DNA of 64,000 bases from Chitinophagaceae bacterium. Its GTDB lineage: Bacteria > Bacteroidota > Bacteroidia > Chitinophagales > Chitinophagaceae. Under the pieces are notes generated by a model that saw nothing but the letters and a program-made list of their open reading frames with translations, did not search any database and was not told where the DNA came from. Position numbers and translations under genes: made by a program. Location of the stretch: assembly GCA_016706055.1 (NCBI GenBank), contig JADJKL010000008.1, positions 1 through 64,000 on the forward strand, written 5' to 3'. The first letter of the stretch is position 1. Each line of letters starts with the position of its first letter. Of the stretch, positions 35,024 to 45,752 are shown piece after piece.

Positions 35024-37114
35024 TTATTTTTTTATTGATTTGATCCACTGGAAGGATAAGCCAACATAGTAATTTCTTGTTGGTGCAGCATTGTAAAACC
35101 GGTTGGCCGCTGCATTGATATCGTTTCCTAAGCTATAAATTTCATTGAGTAGATTATCAACTCCGGCATAGAAGTTTATTTTGTATTTGCTCTGCAATTT
35201 TTTTCCCCATCCTGCTCTGCAACCGAGCAGATGATAGGGTTCAGCCGATGCTGTGTTGGCATCATTCAGGAAAATTTTTGATGCTGAGTAGTAAGTAATA
35301 TTTGAATAGATACCATTCTTAAATTGAACATCTGCTAATGCTGATAATGTATTAGCCGGAACGGATGGAACAGTTTTGCCAGAAAAGTCATTCACTCCTT
35401 TTATGAAACTGCCGTAGCGGAAATGATTATAAGTATATGCTACATTAATAATGAAATCATGTTTAAATCCTTTACCGAAGCTTTTTGAATAATGTGTATT
35501 CAATTCTATAGATTTCTGTTGTACATCTCCTGCATTCACAAAAAAATCAGCACCAGATAAATCTCTTCTTTGTACGAGTGCATTATTTAGTTTAAAATAA
35601 AATGCAGTCACTTCAATATCCAGACGATTATGAAAAAACCGGTTCGCTAAAGTCATTTCATAATTCCATCCATATTCTGCTTCAAGTTCTGTGCTGATAA
35701 CACCAGTAGAAGGTAATAGTTCGCCAACAGTTGGTGGAGAAAAGCCTCTTGATACAGTTGCTCTTACGGAAAAATCATTTTCAAATAACTTCTTCACTGA
35801 AATTCTTGGTGCCAGTTCATTTTTATATCTGCGGGATTGCTGTAATACCGGGTATTCGCTCAGCCTGCTAAAATTTACTTTTGTTTTATTTAGGCTGATG
35901 CCGGTAGTAATAAATAATTTTTTGGCAAAACTTAAATCACCTTGCAGAAAAAAGTTGTAAGCAGTATAATCAATATCATCGTTTGTTTGCAAGGTGTCAG
36001 GGTTGCCATTCTTGTTTTTTGAAACCTGTGTGTTGAAATACCCTTGCTGGAATTCACTGCCGCCTACTAACTGAAAAGTATTTTCTTTTTGTCCTGTATA
36101 TTCAATTTCTGATTTTTTATTGAATATAAATACAGTTCTTCCTCCAAAACTTGGTTCGTTTCTTCTTTCATAATTACGAACAGCCGGATTCTTTATTTGT
36201 GAAAATGCTCCATACAGGGTGGTTGAATTTTTAAAAGAACTATTGATATGATAAACGTTTGTAAATCCTGCTGTAATATTTTTCTGATAAATCGCTGCTT
36301 TCGCATCCACAGAAGATGGAAAAGCTCCGGCTGCAGGTCTTGCTGCTTTTGGGTTAGCTGTAAATTCAGCCAAGGTTAATGCGCCGGGAGTTTCATAAAA
36401 CATGTTGCTAAATAAAACAGCTGCTGATAATTCTTGCTTATCTGATAGTTTTAGTTGCGATTGCCAGGAAAAATTATCTTTCCGCATCTTGGTTTGAACT
36501 CTATATCCATCGGTTTGGTTGTGGGCATAGGTAATTTGGTTTTTATTCTCTTTCTTCCCAAATGAAACTGATGTAAAAATGTTTTGCAGATTGTAACTGC
36601 CGGTAATATATTCAAGACTTGCTCCCGGTTTCCATGTGTCAAAATTATTGACAAGAATTAATCCACCAGTCCCTGCTCCGTACATACTTCCTGCAGGACC
36701 TTTAAAAATTTCTATGGATGAAAAATTATTCCAAGCCAATTGATTGAAATAGGTATTGCCTCCAGGATCTGTAAGTGGAATACTGTTCCAATACACTTTT
36801 ACATTTCTTACACCAAACGGAGATCGCAATGAACTCCCTCTAATATTAATACGATAGCTTCCCGGACTTCTTTCTTCCATTCTTACACCGGCTACTGTAT
36901 TAAATCCATTTACCAATGAAGTTTTGTTATTCCTGTCGCCATTATTGAATTCAATAATTTTTACTGTGGCAGTAGAGTTTCTTGAACTTTTGTTTTGCTC
37001 AAAAGCCTTTATAGTGACCTCGTCAAGAATTTTTGTAGAATCGGTTGTTTCTTCTTGCCCATAAACGGCAGAAGTAAAGATGAAAAACAAAATAATAGCG
37101 GCTATTTTTTTCAT
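35024..37114 (-). CDS. TonB-dependent receptor (probably iron-siderophore type)
   Basis: 696 residues with a signal peptide (MKKIAAIILFFIFTSAVYG), the TonB box region DEVTIKAFEQ, and a plug domain with TVAGVRMEERSPGSYRINIRGSSLRSPFGVRNVKVYWN, IPLTDPGGNTYFNQLAWNN and IEIFKGPAGSMYGAGTGGLILV. The barrel ends YYVGLSFQW. The plug resembles FecA/CirA-like receptors, but no substrate-specific feature is visible and no periplasmic uptake gene is adjacent. Its start lies 55 nt from the divergent permease start. Confidence 0.8.
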   Translation of the reverse strand: MKKIAAIILFFIFTSAVYGQEETTDSTKILDEVTIKAFEQNKSSRNSTATVKIIEFNNGDRNNKTSLVNGFNTVAGVRMEERSPGSYRINIRGSSLRSPFGVRNVKVYWNSIPLTDPGGNTYFNQLAWNNFSSIEIFKGPAGSMYGAGTGGLILVNNFDTWKPGASLEYITGSYNLQNIFTSVSFGKKENKNQITYAHNQTDGYRVQTKMRKDNFSWQSQLKLSDKQELSAAVLFSNMFYETPGALTLAEFTANPKAARPAAGAFPSSVDAKAAIYQKNITAGFTNVYHINSSFKNSTTLYGAFSQIKNPAVRNYERRNEPSFGGRTVFIFNKKSEIEYTGQKENTFQLVGGSEFQQGYFNTQVSKNKNGNPDTLQTNDDIDYTAYNFFLQGDLSFAKKLFITTGISLNKTKVNFSRLSEYPVLQQSRRYKNELAPRISVKKLFENDFSVRATVSRGFSPPTVGELLPSTGVISTELEAEYGWNYEMTLANRFFHNRLDIEVTAFYFKLNNALVQRRDLSGADFFVNAGDVQQKSIELNTHYSKSFGKGFKHDFIINVAYTYNHFRYGSFIKGVNDFSGKTVPSVPANTLSALADVQFKNGIYSNITYYSASKIFLNDANTASAEPYHLLGCRAGWGKKLQSKYKINFYAGVDNLLNEIYSLGNDINAAANRFYNAAPTRNYYVGLSFQWIKSIKK

Positions 37115-37169
37115 AGAAACTGGAAATGGACATCGTAAAGTTAGAACGTTTTCTCTGTATCTTCAAGCC

Positions 37170-38503
37170 ATGATTGCTAAGAACAAGCTGGGGCTCTTTT
37201 CCCTCACCATGATTGTTATCGGACTCGTAATTGGCACAGGTATTTTTCGTACCTCAAAAGATGCAGCGCAGGCAGCCGCTACACCCACTATTTTCTTTGC
37301 GGCTTGGGTTGTTGCTGGTCTTGTTGCCATTTGCGGAGCATTGACCTATGCGGAGATTGGCAGCCGCTATCCGGTTACAGGCGGTTATTATAAAATATTC
37401 TCTTATGCCTACCATCCATCATTGGCATTTGGCATCAATTCTATTATTCTGATTTCAAATGCGGCATCACTATCAGGGGTTGCTTTAATTGGCAGCGAAT
37501 ATATTTCTCCTTTACTTTTTGAAGCAGCAAGTGTGGAGAAATGGAAACCATTTGTGGCGATGGCTGCCATCATTCTTTTTTATGGTGTAAACCTGCTGGG
37601 CTTAAGAATGAGTTCGCAAACACAGAATGTGCTGATGATTATTAAAATCGCAATGTTGCTGGTTATAATTGCGGCTTTATTTTTCCTGAAGTGCATAGTA
37701 TTGCACCTGTTGTGATTGATGAAAGTAAAACATCTGCCGCAGCCTTGTTGCTTTCATTTGGCGTAGCGTTAAAAGCCACTTCGTTCACTTATGGCGGCTA
37801 TCAGCAAACCATCAATTTTGGAGAAGAAGTGGTAAATCCTCAAAAGAATATTCCCAAAGGAATTTTTACTGGTATCATTATTATCATTGGCCTTTATTTG
37901 TTAGTAAGCTATGCTTATGTGCAGGTTATTGGGTTTAATGAATTAAAGGAAACTTCTGGTATTGCTTCGGTAGTTGCCGAGAAAATGTTTGGAACTGCTG
38001 GCAAGTATGCATCTTCCATTTTGTTGTTTCTGGCGGTGTTGGCTTATGTAAATGTTTTACTACTTAGTAATCCAAGAGTGATGTATGCGATGAGTACGGA
38101 TGGCATTTTGCCAAAGGTTTTTCAAAAGAAAGATGTAAAAAGAGATGTGCTGACGGTAAGCCTTACTGTTTTTGCTGCCATATGTGTGGTGGTTTTGTTT
38201 TTTGCAGACAAGTTTGAAAAAATACTAAGCTTTACCATTTTCCTTGATTCTATTGGAATGGCGACTTCAGCCGCAACAATTTTTATTCTTCGTAAAAAAA
38301 CAGCACATTTAAATGGAACAGGCATTTATTCAATGAAGCTATACCCGCTGCTGCCGATATTATTTATCATTGCTTACATATTTGTGGGGACAATGATTGC
38401 CATAAATGAACCGCAACTGGCATTAACGAGTATCAGTGTACTGGCAGGTTTTATCGCTTTGTATTTTATTATACAACGGGGTAAAGGGAATAAGGCTGGG
38501 TAG
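37170..38503 (+). CDS. APC-family amino-acid permease (one frameshift)
   Basis: From ATG 37170 the protein begins MIAKNKLGLFSLTMIVIGLVIGTGIFRT, with the APC glycine-rich motif GTGIF in helix 1, then AAWVVAGLVAICGALTYAEIGSRYP. One T is missing in the run at 37680-37685: ALFFLKC becomes ALFFPEVHSIAPVVIDESKT and continues as GVALKATSFTYGGYQ to 38503. The whole is about 444 residues with 12 helices. It imports or exchanges an amino acid with protons; the substrate is not clear. Confidence 0.85.
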
Positions 38504-38569
38504 AAAAATTAACTCCCACTTATAAAAAATCAGTAATCAGGCGGCTCAATTCAATTAATTTTGCCAAAT

Positions 38570-40009
38570 ATGAAATTGAGTTCAATTATTGTTGCGTTGC
38601 TGATGGCTTACAGTTCAGCATTTGCTCAGGCACCTCAGGTCGAAAAGTGGAATCTTCAAAAATGTGTGGAATATGCCATGCAGAATAATATCTCTGTACG
38701 GCAAGCTGATCTGCAAATTCGGTTTGCTGAACTTGATTTGCATCAGAGTAAGCAATCAATTTATCCCAACGCAAACTTTAGCGGCAATGTGGGTTATAGC
38801 GCCGGTCGTAACCAAGATCCCACAACATTTAGTTTAATCACAACGGGATATGTTTTTAGCAATTATTCTTTGCAGACCAATGTTGATGTATTTAACTGGT
38901 TTACAAAAAAGAATACAATAGCTGCAAATGACTTAACAGTGAAGGCTAGAGAAGAAGGACTGGAAAAGGCAAAAAATGATGTGGCATTAAATGTTGCTGT
39001 TGCATACTTACAAGTGTTGCTTGCCAGAGAACAAATTACATTAGCACAATCCAGAGTTGGCCAGACAAAAGCTCAACTAGAAAGTACAAGAAAGCAAGTT
39101 GACGCAGGAAAACTTCCTGAATTAAATGCAGTAAATCTTGAATCCGTTTTGGCAAGTGATAGTTCATCCTTGATCACAGCCCAAACCTCCGCTAGTCAGT
39201 CATTATTACAAATGAAAGCGTTGCTGAATTTGGATGCGGCCATTCCATTTGATATTTCTACTCCACCCGTTGATATGATTCCGATAGAGGCATTAGGCGA
39301 TTTACAACCCGATGCAGTTTATCAGCTTGCAATAAACAGTTTACCGCAACAGAAAGTGGATGTATTGAATGTACTGGCTTCAAAAAAAATGGTGGAAGTA
39401 GCAAGAGGATCCATGTATCCTACATTTTCATTATTCGGAAGTTTAGGAACTGCATTTAATAGCAGAGCCAATGAAATAAAGTCAAGTACACAAGTTATTG
39501 CTCCCATCGGTAATGTATCAGTAAGTGGTACTTCTTACCAAGTTTTTCCAATATCCCCTTTTAATGTGTTTACGTATGGAAAGATGAAATATTTTGACCA
39601 GCTGAATCAGAATTTTAGACAGTCTGTTGGCTTGGCATTAAGTGTTCCTATTTTTAATGGTAGTAGTTTGCGAACACAATGGAGTCGTTCTAAATTACAA
39701 TTGAAACAAACGGAGTTAACGAAAGAACAAAATAGCTTTACCTTAAAACAAGATATTTATAAAGCCTATAATGATGCTGTGGCTTCTTTGCAATCATTCA
39801 ATGCAAACAAGAAAACAGTAGAGTTTTCTGCAAAGGCGTATGATTTTGCTTCAAAGCGATATGAATTGGGATTGTTGTCAACTTATGATTTAATTACTTC
39901 TCAGAATACATTGCAACAGGCCAAAATTCAACTTTTGTATTCGCAATATGATTATGTGTTTAAAATGAAGCTGCTTGAATTTTATAAAGGTCAGGGTTTA
40001 AAACTTTAA
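38570..40009 (+). CDS. TolC-family outer-membrane efflux protein
   Basis: About 479 residues from ATG 38570, with a signal peptide (IIVALLMAYSSAFA). Two TolC repeats: WNLQKCVEYAMQNNISVRQADLQIRFAELDL, then LAREQITLAQSRVGQTKAQLESTRKQVDAGKLPELNAVNLE, and in the second half SFTLKQDIYKAYNDAVASLQ and KRYELGLLSTYDLITSQNTL. It is a trimeric outer-membrane channel partner. A TAATTTTG box at 38556-38563, 6 nt before the ATG, suggests a leaderless or very short-leader transcript. Confidence 0.9.
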   Translation: MKLSSIIVALLMAYSSAFAQAPQVEKWNLQKCVEYAMQNNISVRQADLQIRFAELDLHQSKQSIYPNANFSGNVGYSAGRNQDPTTFSLITTGYVFSNYSLQTNVDVFNWFTKKNTIAANDLTVKAREEGLEKAKNDVALNVAVAYLQVLLAREQITLAQSRVGQTKAQLESTRKQVDAGKLPELNAVNLESVLASDSSSLITAQTSASQSLLQMKALLNLDAAIPFDISTPPVDMIPIEALGDLQPDAVYQLAINSLPQQKVDVLNVLASKKMVEVARGSMYPTFSLFGSLGTAFNSRANEIKSSTQVIAPIGNVSVSGTSYQVFPISPFNVFTYGKMKYFDQLNQNFRQSVGLALSVPIFNGSSLRTQWSRSKLQLKQTELTKEQNSFTLKQDIYKAYNDAVASLQSFNANKKTVEFSAKAYDFASKRYELGLLSTYDLITSQNTLQQAKIQLLYSQYDYVFKMKLLEFYKGQGLKL

Positions 40010-40021
40010 AATAATTGAAGG

Positions 40022-41368
40022 ATGAATAAGACATTAAAATGGATATTAATAATTGCGGCAATACTTGCAGTGGTGTTTCTTGCAGTAAAAAAGTTTGGCG
40101 GTGGTAAAAAAGAAGAAAAAGTGGCGATTGAAAAAGTAACAAAGAGAACAATTGTGGAATCTGTAAATGCCAGCGGTAAAATTTATCCAGAAACAGAAGT
40201 AAAAATTAGCCCGGATATTTCTGGACAGATTACAGAGCTATATGTGCAAGAAGGCGATAGTGTAAAAAAGGGAACTGTTCTGGCTCGTATTTATGCAGAT
40301 ATATATTCATTGCAAAGAGATGAAGCTGCATCAAGAGTAAATCAATCTGTTGCTACTGTTGACAATAGTAAAGCTTCTATCGAAGCCTTAAAATCAAATC
40401 TTGATCTTGCTAAACAAGCTTTAGATCGTAATCAGACATTATATAATCAGAAAGTAATTTCTAAGTCTGAACTGGAACAGTTTGAGGGTTCTTACCGGTC
40501 TGCGTTGGCAAATTACAATGCAGCTTTGCAAAACATAAAAGGATTACAGGCAAATGTTCAATCAACACAAACTGGTTTAAGTAAGGCAAATAAAGATTTA
40601 AGCAGGACTACAATTGTTGCTCCAATGAACGGAGTTATTTCATCATTGAAAATAAAAAAGGGAGAAAGTGTGGCAGGAAGTAGTTTTAATGTGGGAACTG
40701 AAATGATGACTGTTGCAGATATGTCTGTGTTGGAAGTAAGAGTAGATGTTGGAGAAAATGATATTGTGAAAATCAATATTGGCGATTCTGCTGATGTGGA
40801 AGTGGATGCTTATAACAATAGAAAATTCAGAGGTGTTGTTACAAAAATTGCAAGTAGCACAAAAACTTCATTAAGCTCAATGACATCAAACGATGTAACT
40901 AATTATGAAGTGCGGATTCGCCTTGACAAAGATTCGTATAGTGACCTTGCTGGTAAGGCATTCCCTTTCCGTCCCGGAATGAATGCAAGTGCTGATATTA
41001 AAACCAAAAGAGTGGATAATGTGCTGGCTGTTCCTATTACAGCAGTAAATGCCAGAGTGAAAGGAAGCGATCAAAGTATGGCAGATAAGAAAAAAGAAGA
41101 AAAAGAAGTAAAAGGTGAAAATGAAAATGATTTAGCATTAATAGTGTCTGACGAATTAGAAGAAGTGGTTTTTATATTGGATAAAGACGGCACAGTGAGA
41201 AAGGCTGTTGTAAGGTCCGGCATTCAGGACATTAATTACATTGAAATATTGGGTGGTTTAAAAGAAGGAGATGAAGTGGTAATTGGTCCATACAATGCAA
41301 TTAGTAAAACATTGAAGAATGGAATGAAAGTGAATGTAGTTCCAAAAGATAAGTTGTTTGAGAAGTAA
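40022..41368 (+). CDS. Periplasmic adaptor subunit of an efflux pump (HlyD/MacA-like)
   Basis: 448 residues: an N-terminal anchor helix (ILIIAAILAVVFLAVKKF), a lipoyl half (INVSGKI-like VESVNASGKIYPETEVKISPDISGQITELYVQEGDSVKKG), a long coiled coil (about residues 95-190), the second lipoyl half (TIVAPMNGVISSLKIKKGESV) and a beta-barrel domain. There is a Lys/Glu-rich insertion near residue 355. It joins an inner-membrane transporter to the TolC protein encoded 12 nt upstream. No inner-membrane pump follows, since gpsA is next. Confidence 0.88.
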   Translation: MNKTLKWILIIAAILAVVFLAVKKFGGGKKEEKVAIEKVTKRTIVESVNASGKIYPETEVKISPDISGQITELYVQEGDSVKKGTVLARIYADIYSLQRDEAASRVNQSVATVDNSKASIEALKSNLDLAKQALDRNQTLYNQKVISKSELEQFEGSYRSALANYNAALQNIKGLQANVQSTQTGLSKANKDLSRTTIVAPMNGVISSLKIKKGESVAGSSFNVGTEMMTVADMSVLEVRVDVGENDIVKINIGDSADVEVDAYNNRKFRGVVTKIASSTKTSLSSMTSNDVTNYEVRIRLDKDSYSDLAGKAFPFRPGMNASADIKTKRVDNVLAVPITAVNARVKGSDQSMADKKKEEKEVKGENENDLALIVSDELEEVVFILDKDGTVRKAVVRSGIQDINYIEILGGLKEGDEVVIGPYNAISKTLKNGMKVNVVPKDKLFEK

Positions 41369-41413
41369 GCAAGGCTTTGTTTTGTAAATCTCTCAGTATC
41401 TGCAATTCAATAC

Positions 41414-41443
41414 TTGTAAGTAGCTTTTATTTAATTAAGTTTG
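41414..41443 (+). promoter_or_regulatory. Bacteroidota-type promoter for gpsA
   Basis: TTG at 41414-41416 and TAAGTTTG at 41436-41443 with a 19-nt spacer match the TTG-N19-TAnnTTTG consensus. The ATG follows only 3 nt later, so the transcript would be leaderless or nearly so. Confidence 0.5.
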
Positions 41444-41446
41444 GGT

Positions 41447-42486
41447 ATGACATTTGGAATTATCGGTAGTGGTAGTTGGGCAACAGCATTAACAAAAATG
41501 CTGACAGATAATAAGCATATCGTTAATTGGTGGATAAGAAAAGAGGAAACGATTCAACATATAAAAGAGAAAGGTTTTAATCCTCATTATCTTTCTGCAG
41601 CACAATTTGACACTTCATTATTGATAATGTCTTCTGAGATAAAGGAAGTCTTTAAAAATTCTGATGCTTTAGTAATAGCTGTGCCATCGGCATACGCAAT
41701 ACCTGCATTTGAAAAGCTAGAAGCTAAAGATTGGGAAGGAAAAAAGAGATTTCAAACATAAAAGCATAATTGCCCGGCAAGGAAATTTTATTAAATTATT
41801 ATTTACAGCAGGAATTTGATTTTCCGTTGGATAATTATTTTGCTGTGCTTGGGCCTTGTCATGCTGAGGAAGTGGCTCAGGAAAAATTGTCCTACCTCAC
41901 TTTTTCTGGTAATGATATTGTTATTGCTTCAGAAATTGCTTCGCATTTTACCACTCCATATATAAGTACAATTGTTAACCATGATATTCTTGGCGTTCAA
42001 TATGCAGCGGTATTGAAAAACATTTATGCATTGGGTGCCGGTATTGCTCATGGCTTGGATTATGGTGATAATTTCTTAAGTGTTTACATCGCAAATGCGG
42101 CAGATGAAATGGCAGGCTTTCTTAAAAAATTCGGTGTAGAACATATTACAGTGGGAGAACATGACAGCGAGGAAGATCCAATTACACATCGTAAAACTCC
42201 GAACTATGCTGCGTCTGTATATCTTGGCGATTTATTGGTAACCTGTTATTCACTATATAGCCGCAATCGTTCCTTCGGGGCATTAATTGGTAAAGGCAAA
42301 TCTGTAGAGACTATTATTAAGGAAACAAATATGGTGGCTGAAGGGTACAATGCAACAAAATGCATCTATAATATAAATAAGTCCGTAGATGCAGCAATAC
42401 CAATAGCTGAAACGGTCTATAAAATATTATGGGAAAATGTTAAACCACAGGAAGGATTTAAACGTATAGAACAGGTGTTGGTCTGA
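41447..42486 (+). CDS. gpsA: Glycerol-3-phosphate dehydrogenase [NAD(P)+] (frameshifted)
   Basis: ATG 41447 gives MTFGIIGSGSWATALTKML, the NAD(P)-binding fold, and DALVIAVPSAYAIPAFEKL. The frame ends at 41761. The rest, from LPGKEILLNYYLQQ at about 41773, includes GPCHAEEVAQEKLSY, GVQYAAVLKNIYALGAGIAHGL (catalytic Lys) and NYAASVYLGDLLVTCYS. The missing linker (the IKG segment of the family) falls exactly at 41750-41772, where at least one indel in the A run is needed. It makes sn-glycerol 3-phosphate for phospholipids. Confidence 0.88.
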
Positions 42487-42538
42487 TTTGTAGAACTGTG
42501 ATTTAGCATTGTGAGGCGAAACCTTTAAAACACACCCT

Positions 42539-42655
42539 ATGCCACTTTCTTACCATGGATTTGCCCCTGCTGCCATTTTAATTATGGTGCTCTGCCTTGC
42601 AGCAAAACAACTTTTTGATTACTGGAAACATACTCATCAGAAAACAAAAGTTTAA
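42539..42655 (+). CDS. Possible 38-residue membrane peptide
   Basis: ATG 42539 to TAA 42655: MPLSYHGFAPAAILIMVLCL then AAKQLFDYWKHTHQKTKV. It has one hydrophobic helix and a basic C-terminal tail, a common design for small membrane peptides. No relative is recognised and no promoter or binding site is clear, so it could be chance. Confidence 0.25.
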   Translation: MPLSYHGFAPAAILIMVLCLAAKQLFDYWKHTHQKTKV

Positions 42656-42675
42656 ATAATGAGTTGTATGTCATG

Positions 42676-42690
42676 CCGGGCTTGACCCGG
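42676..42690. repeat. Short GC-rich palindrome
   Basis: CCGGG-CTTGA-CCCGG, with flanks TGTCATG and TATCTTTAG. The unit stands out in GC from its surroundings and lies between gpsA and the convergent hemW. Its flanked form is typical of dispersed intergenic repeats. Confidence 0.4.
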
Positions 42691-42716
42691 TATCTTTAGT
42701 AAGAGGTTTAAAGTAC

Positions 42717-43835
42717 TTAAAAGAATAAATCAGCCGCAATGCCGTCTGCTAATAGTTTTCCTTCCATCGTTAGTATCAGCGTTTCATTTTGATTAATTAA
42801 TAATCCTGAATTAATAAATCGCTGACTTTTTCTAAGTAACTCTTCTTTTGTTATCGTTTCAGTAAACACAATATTTTCAAATTTCAATCCTTCGACTGTA
42901 CGAAGTGAAGTCATGATGTATTCATTTATCCGTTGTATTTCGGTCAGTATTTCTTTTTCAGCAGGTACTTTATTGTCATTGATAGAAGACATATAAGTGT
43001 TATTGTTGGCAATATTCCATTGTCGTTCTTTTCCATTGAATGAATGTGCCGAAGGTCCGAGACCAAGATATTTTTTCCCTTGCCAATAAGAAGAGTTGTG
43101 GCGGCTTCTGAACTCTTGCTTTGCAAAATTGGAAATTTCATAATGCTCATAGCCTGCTTCTGCCAGCCATTTCATCAATAGTAAAAACTGTTCAGACTGT
43201 TTGTCCGGGTTTACATCTTTACTTTTATTTTGCTTTATCATCTTATCCAGCGGAGTTTTAGGCTCTACTGTTAACGCATAACATGATAAATGTGGAATGC
43301 CTAATGAAATGGCAGTATCAACATTATGTTCCCATTTTTGATTGGTAAGGTCAGGCAGGCCATAAATAAGATCGATAGTTATATTGTCAAAATGTTTTCT
43401 GGCTAATTGTAGGTTTTCTATTGCTTGTTCAGCATTATGTGCCCGGTTCATCCATTTTAAATCTTCTTCAAAAAAACTTTGAACTCCAATGCTTAGCCGG
43501 GTAATACCTGCTTTCTTCCAGTCTACTAGTTTCTCTTCTGTAATATCATCAGGATTTGCTTCAAAAGTTATTTCAGCACCATCCTTTACTTTGAAGTTTT
43601 CATTTATAGTAGATAAAATTGCTGTTAACTCCTCAATACTTAAAAGCGACGGTGTGCCTCCTCCGAAATAAATAGTTTCTACAGTTTCATCATCCAAATA
43701 ACCTTTTTGTAACGTAATTTCTTTAAGCAAGGCTTTCATCAAATCTTCTTTGTAATGCAAAGAAGTGGCGAAGTGAAAATTGCAATAATGGCATGCCTGT
43801 TTACAAAATGGAATATGAATATATATGCCTGCCAA
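42717..43835 (-). CDS. hemW: Radical-SAM haem chaperone HemW
   Basis: The reading from TTG 43835 gives an N-terminus (M)AGIYIHIPFCKQACHYCNFHF, with the iron-sulfur motif C-x3-C-x2-C. It continues YFGGGTPSLLSIEELTAIL, TFEANPDDIT and RLSIGVQSF, then HLSCYALTVEPKT and a HemN C-terminal domain. The open frame extends to ATG 43892, but the extra 19 residues are not part of the family, so the TTG start is preferred. HemW proteins lack coproporphyrinogen oxidase activity and carry haem to respiratory enzymes. Confidence 0.85.
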   Translation of the reverse strand: MAGIYIHIPFCKQACHYCNFHFATSLHYKEDLMKALLKEITLQKGYLDDETVETIYFGGGTPSLLSIEELTAILSTINENFKVKDGAEITFEANPDDITEEKLVDWKKAGITRLSIGVQSFFEEDLKWMNRAHNAEQAIENLQLARKHFDNITIDLIYGLPDLTNQKWEHNVDTAISLGIPHLSCYALTVEPKTPLDKMIKQNKSKDVNPDKQSEQFLLLMKWLAEAGYEHYEISNFAKQEFRSRHNSSYWQGKKYLGLGPSAHSFNGKERQWNIANNNTYMSSINDNKVPAEKEILTEIQRINEYIMTSLRTVEGLKFENIVFTETITKEELLRKSQRFINSGLLINQNETLILTMEGKLLADGIAADLFF

Positions 43836-43890
43836 TTTAATTTGAGATTTAATGAATAATTTAGCTGATAATATCCCGGCGAAAAGCCAC

Positions 43891-45698
43891 ATGATAAAAT
43901 TCAGACTGCAAATATCGGTTCTTGTTCTTTTGTTGCTGTGTGTTTCTGCATCAGCTCAAAATACTTATAATATTCATCTCACTGGGGTTGATAAGGATTC
44001 TGCTACTATTATTAAGCTTACAGGTCTTCAAACCGGTTTTGCAAACAGAACGCAATGCGAAGGCTATATCAATAATCTGCAAAATCTTCTGCAATCAAAA
44101 GGATATGTTACTGCTTCTTTGGACAGTATAAAGTATCAAACGACCTATGCTGTTATTAGTTTATTTATTGGTGAAGCGTACAAATGGGCCATTTTAGATG
44201 CTAAATATATTCAGCCGGAATTGCTGAATGCAGTGGCTTGGAGAGAAAAAGTCTTTACCAATGCACCGATGAATTTTACCAAAGTTGCCGAGTGGCAGGA
44301 CAGGATTTTGAATTATCTCGAAAATAACGGATTCCCTTTTGCTAAAGTTTATTTGGATAGTGTTCAGCTAATGGAAGACAAAGTTTCCGCTTTGCTAAGA
44401 GTAAATAAAGGACCATTATATAAAATTGATAGCTTGCGGGTATATGGTAATGCAAAAATTGCATCAAGTTATTTGCAACGCTATCTCGACATTCCCAATG
44501 GAAGTGTTTACAGTAAAGAAAAATTACTTCGCATCAGTAAAAAAATTGGTGAACTTTCTTACGTAGAAGAAGAAAGACCTGCTGACCTTACAAGATTAGC
44601 AACAGGCTCTGTTGTCAATTTATATTTGAAACAGAAAAAAAGCAGCCAGATAAATTTTATTATTGGTTTTCTGCCCAATAACGATCAACTCTCGTCAAAA
44701 AACTATTGATAACAGGCGAAGGGAACTTGAATCTTAAAAATGCGCTGGGTTCTGGCGAAACGATCGGGTTAAACTTTCAGGCATTGCAAGTAGCATCGCA
44801 ACGATTGAATTTTGTTTACCAACAACCTTACTTGTTCAAATCACCTTTTGGTCTTGATCTTGCCTTTGATATTTTCAGAAAGGATAGTTCGTTTGTGAAT
44901 ATCAATCTTCAATTAGGAGCACAATATGTATTGAATAATAACCAAACTGGAAAAGTTTTTTTACAGAGGTCGCAAACTATAGTAAGCCAAGGCGGCATCA
45001 ATGCTCCGTTTATTATCCAAAATAGAAGGCTTCCCGAAGCTGCGGATGTAAGTTCTACAGGAGTGGGGATTGATTATGAGTTTAACAATACCGACTATCG
45101 CTTTAATCCTAAAAGTGGAAATGAAATAAGAGTAATAACATCTGTTGGTACAAAAACCATTAAAAAGAATAATGAAATTACAGAATTGAAAGACCCGTCT
45201 GATCCCAGCTTTGATTTTGAAACTTTATATGACACATTGAAATTAAAAACTTATCAGTTTCGTATTAGAACAATTGCATCCCGTTTCTTCCCTTTAGGAA
45301 GGCAAAGCACATTGAAAGCTGCCATCAATGCAGGGTTGTTTCAAAGCGGTAGTATTTTCAGAAATGAACTTTTTCAGATTGGTGGATATAAATTATTAAG
45401 AGGTTTTGATGAAGAAAGCCAATACTTGTCGCAGTTTGCAATTGCAACGTTGGAGTACAGGTTGCTTTATCTGGCGGGTCAGAATTCTTATTTCTATGTA
45501 TTGGCAGATGGCGGTTGGGGAAGAGATGCAAGTAAGGTGCAGAAATTAAACTATACTTATTTTGGAACAGGATTGGGCCTAGCGTTTGAAACAAAAGCTG
45601 GGATTTTTAATCTAGCCTGGGCAATTGGTAAAAGAAACGATACTGATCTGAACTTGCGTCAATCCAAGATTCATTTTGGCTTTGTCAATTATTTTTAA
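43891..45698 (+). CDS. TamA/BamA-like outer-membrane protein with POTRA domains (one frameshift)
   Basis: ATG 43891 starts MIKFRLQISVLVLLLLCVSASA, a signal peptide. POTRA-like units follow (EGYINNLQNLLQSKGYVTASLDSIKY; LRVYGNAKIASSYLQRYLDIPNGSVYSKEKL). One A is missing from the run at 44698-44702; restoring it reads SSKKLLITGEGNLNLKNALGSGE and enters the barrel, ending IHFGFVNYF. About 603 residues. It may help insert outer-membrane proteins or export a partner. The usual genome BamA is longer and next to other genes. Confidence 0.8.
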
Positions 45699-45752
45699 AA
45701 TTCATGAAAGAGTGGCACAGTACTTCAATACATTTGCTGCATAATTTTTTAA

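Noticed and set aside
43852..43890. Upstream start for the TamA-like protein
   Set aside because: It would put 13 polar residues before a clear signal peptide; ATG 43891 fits better.
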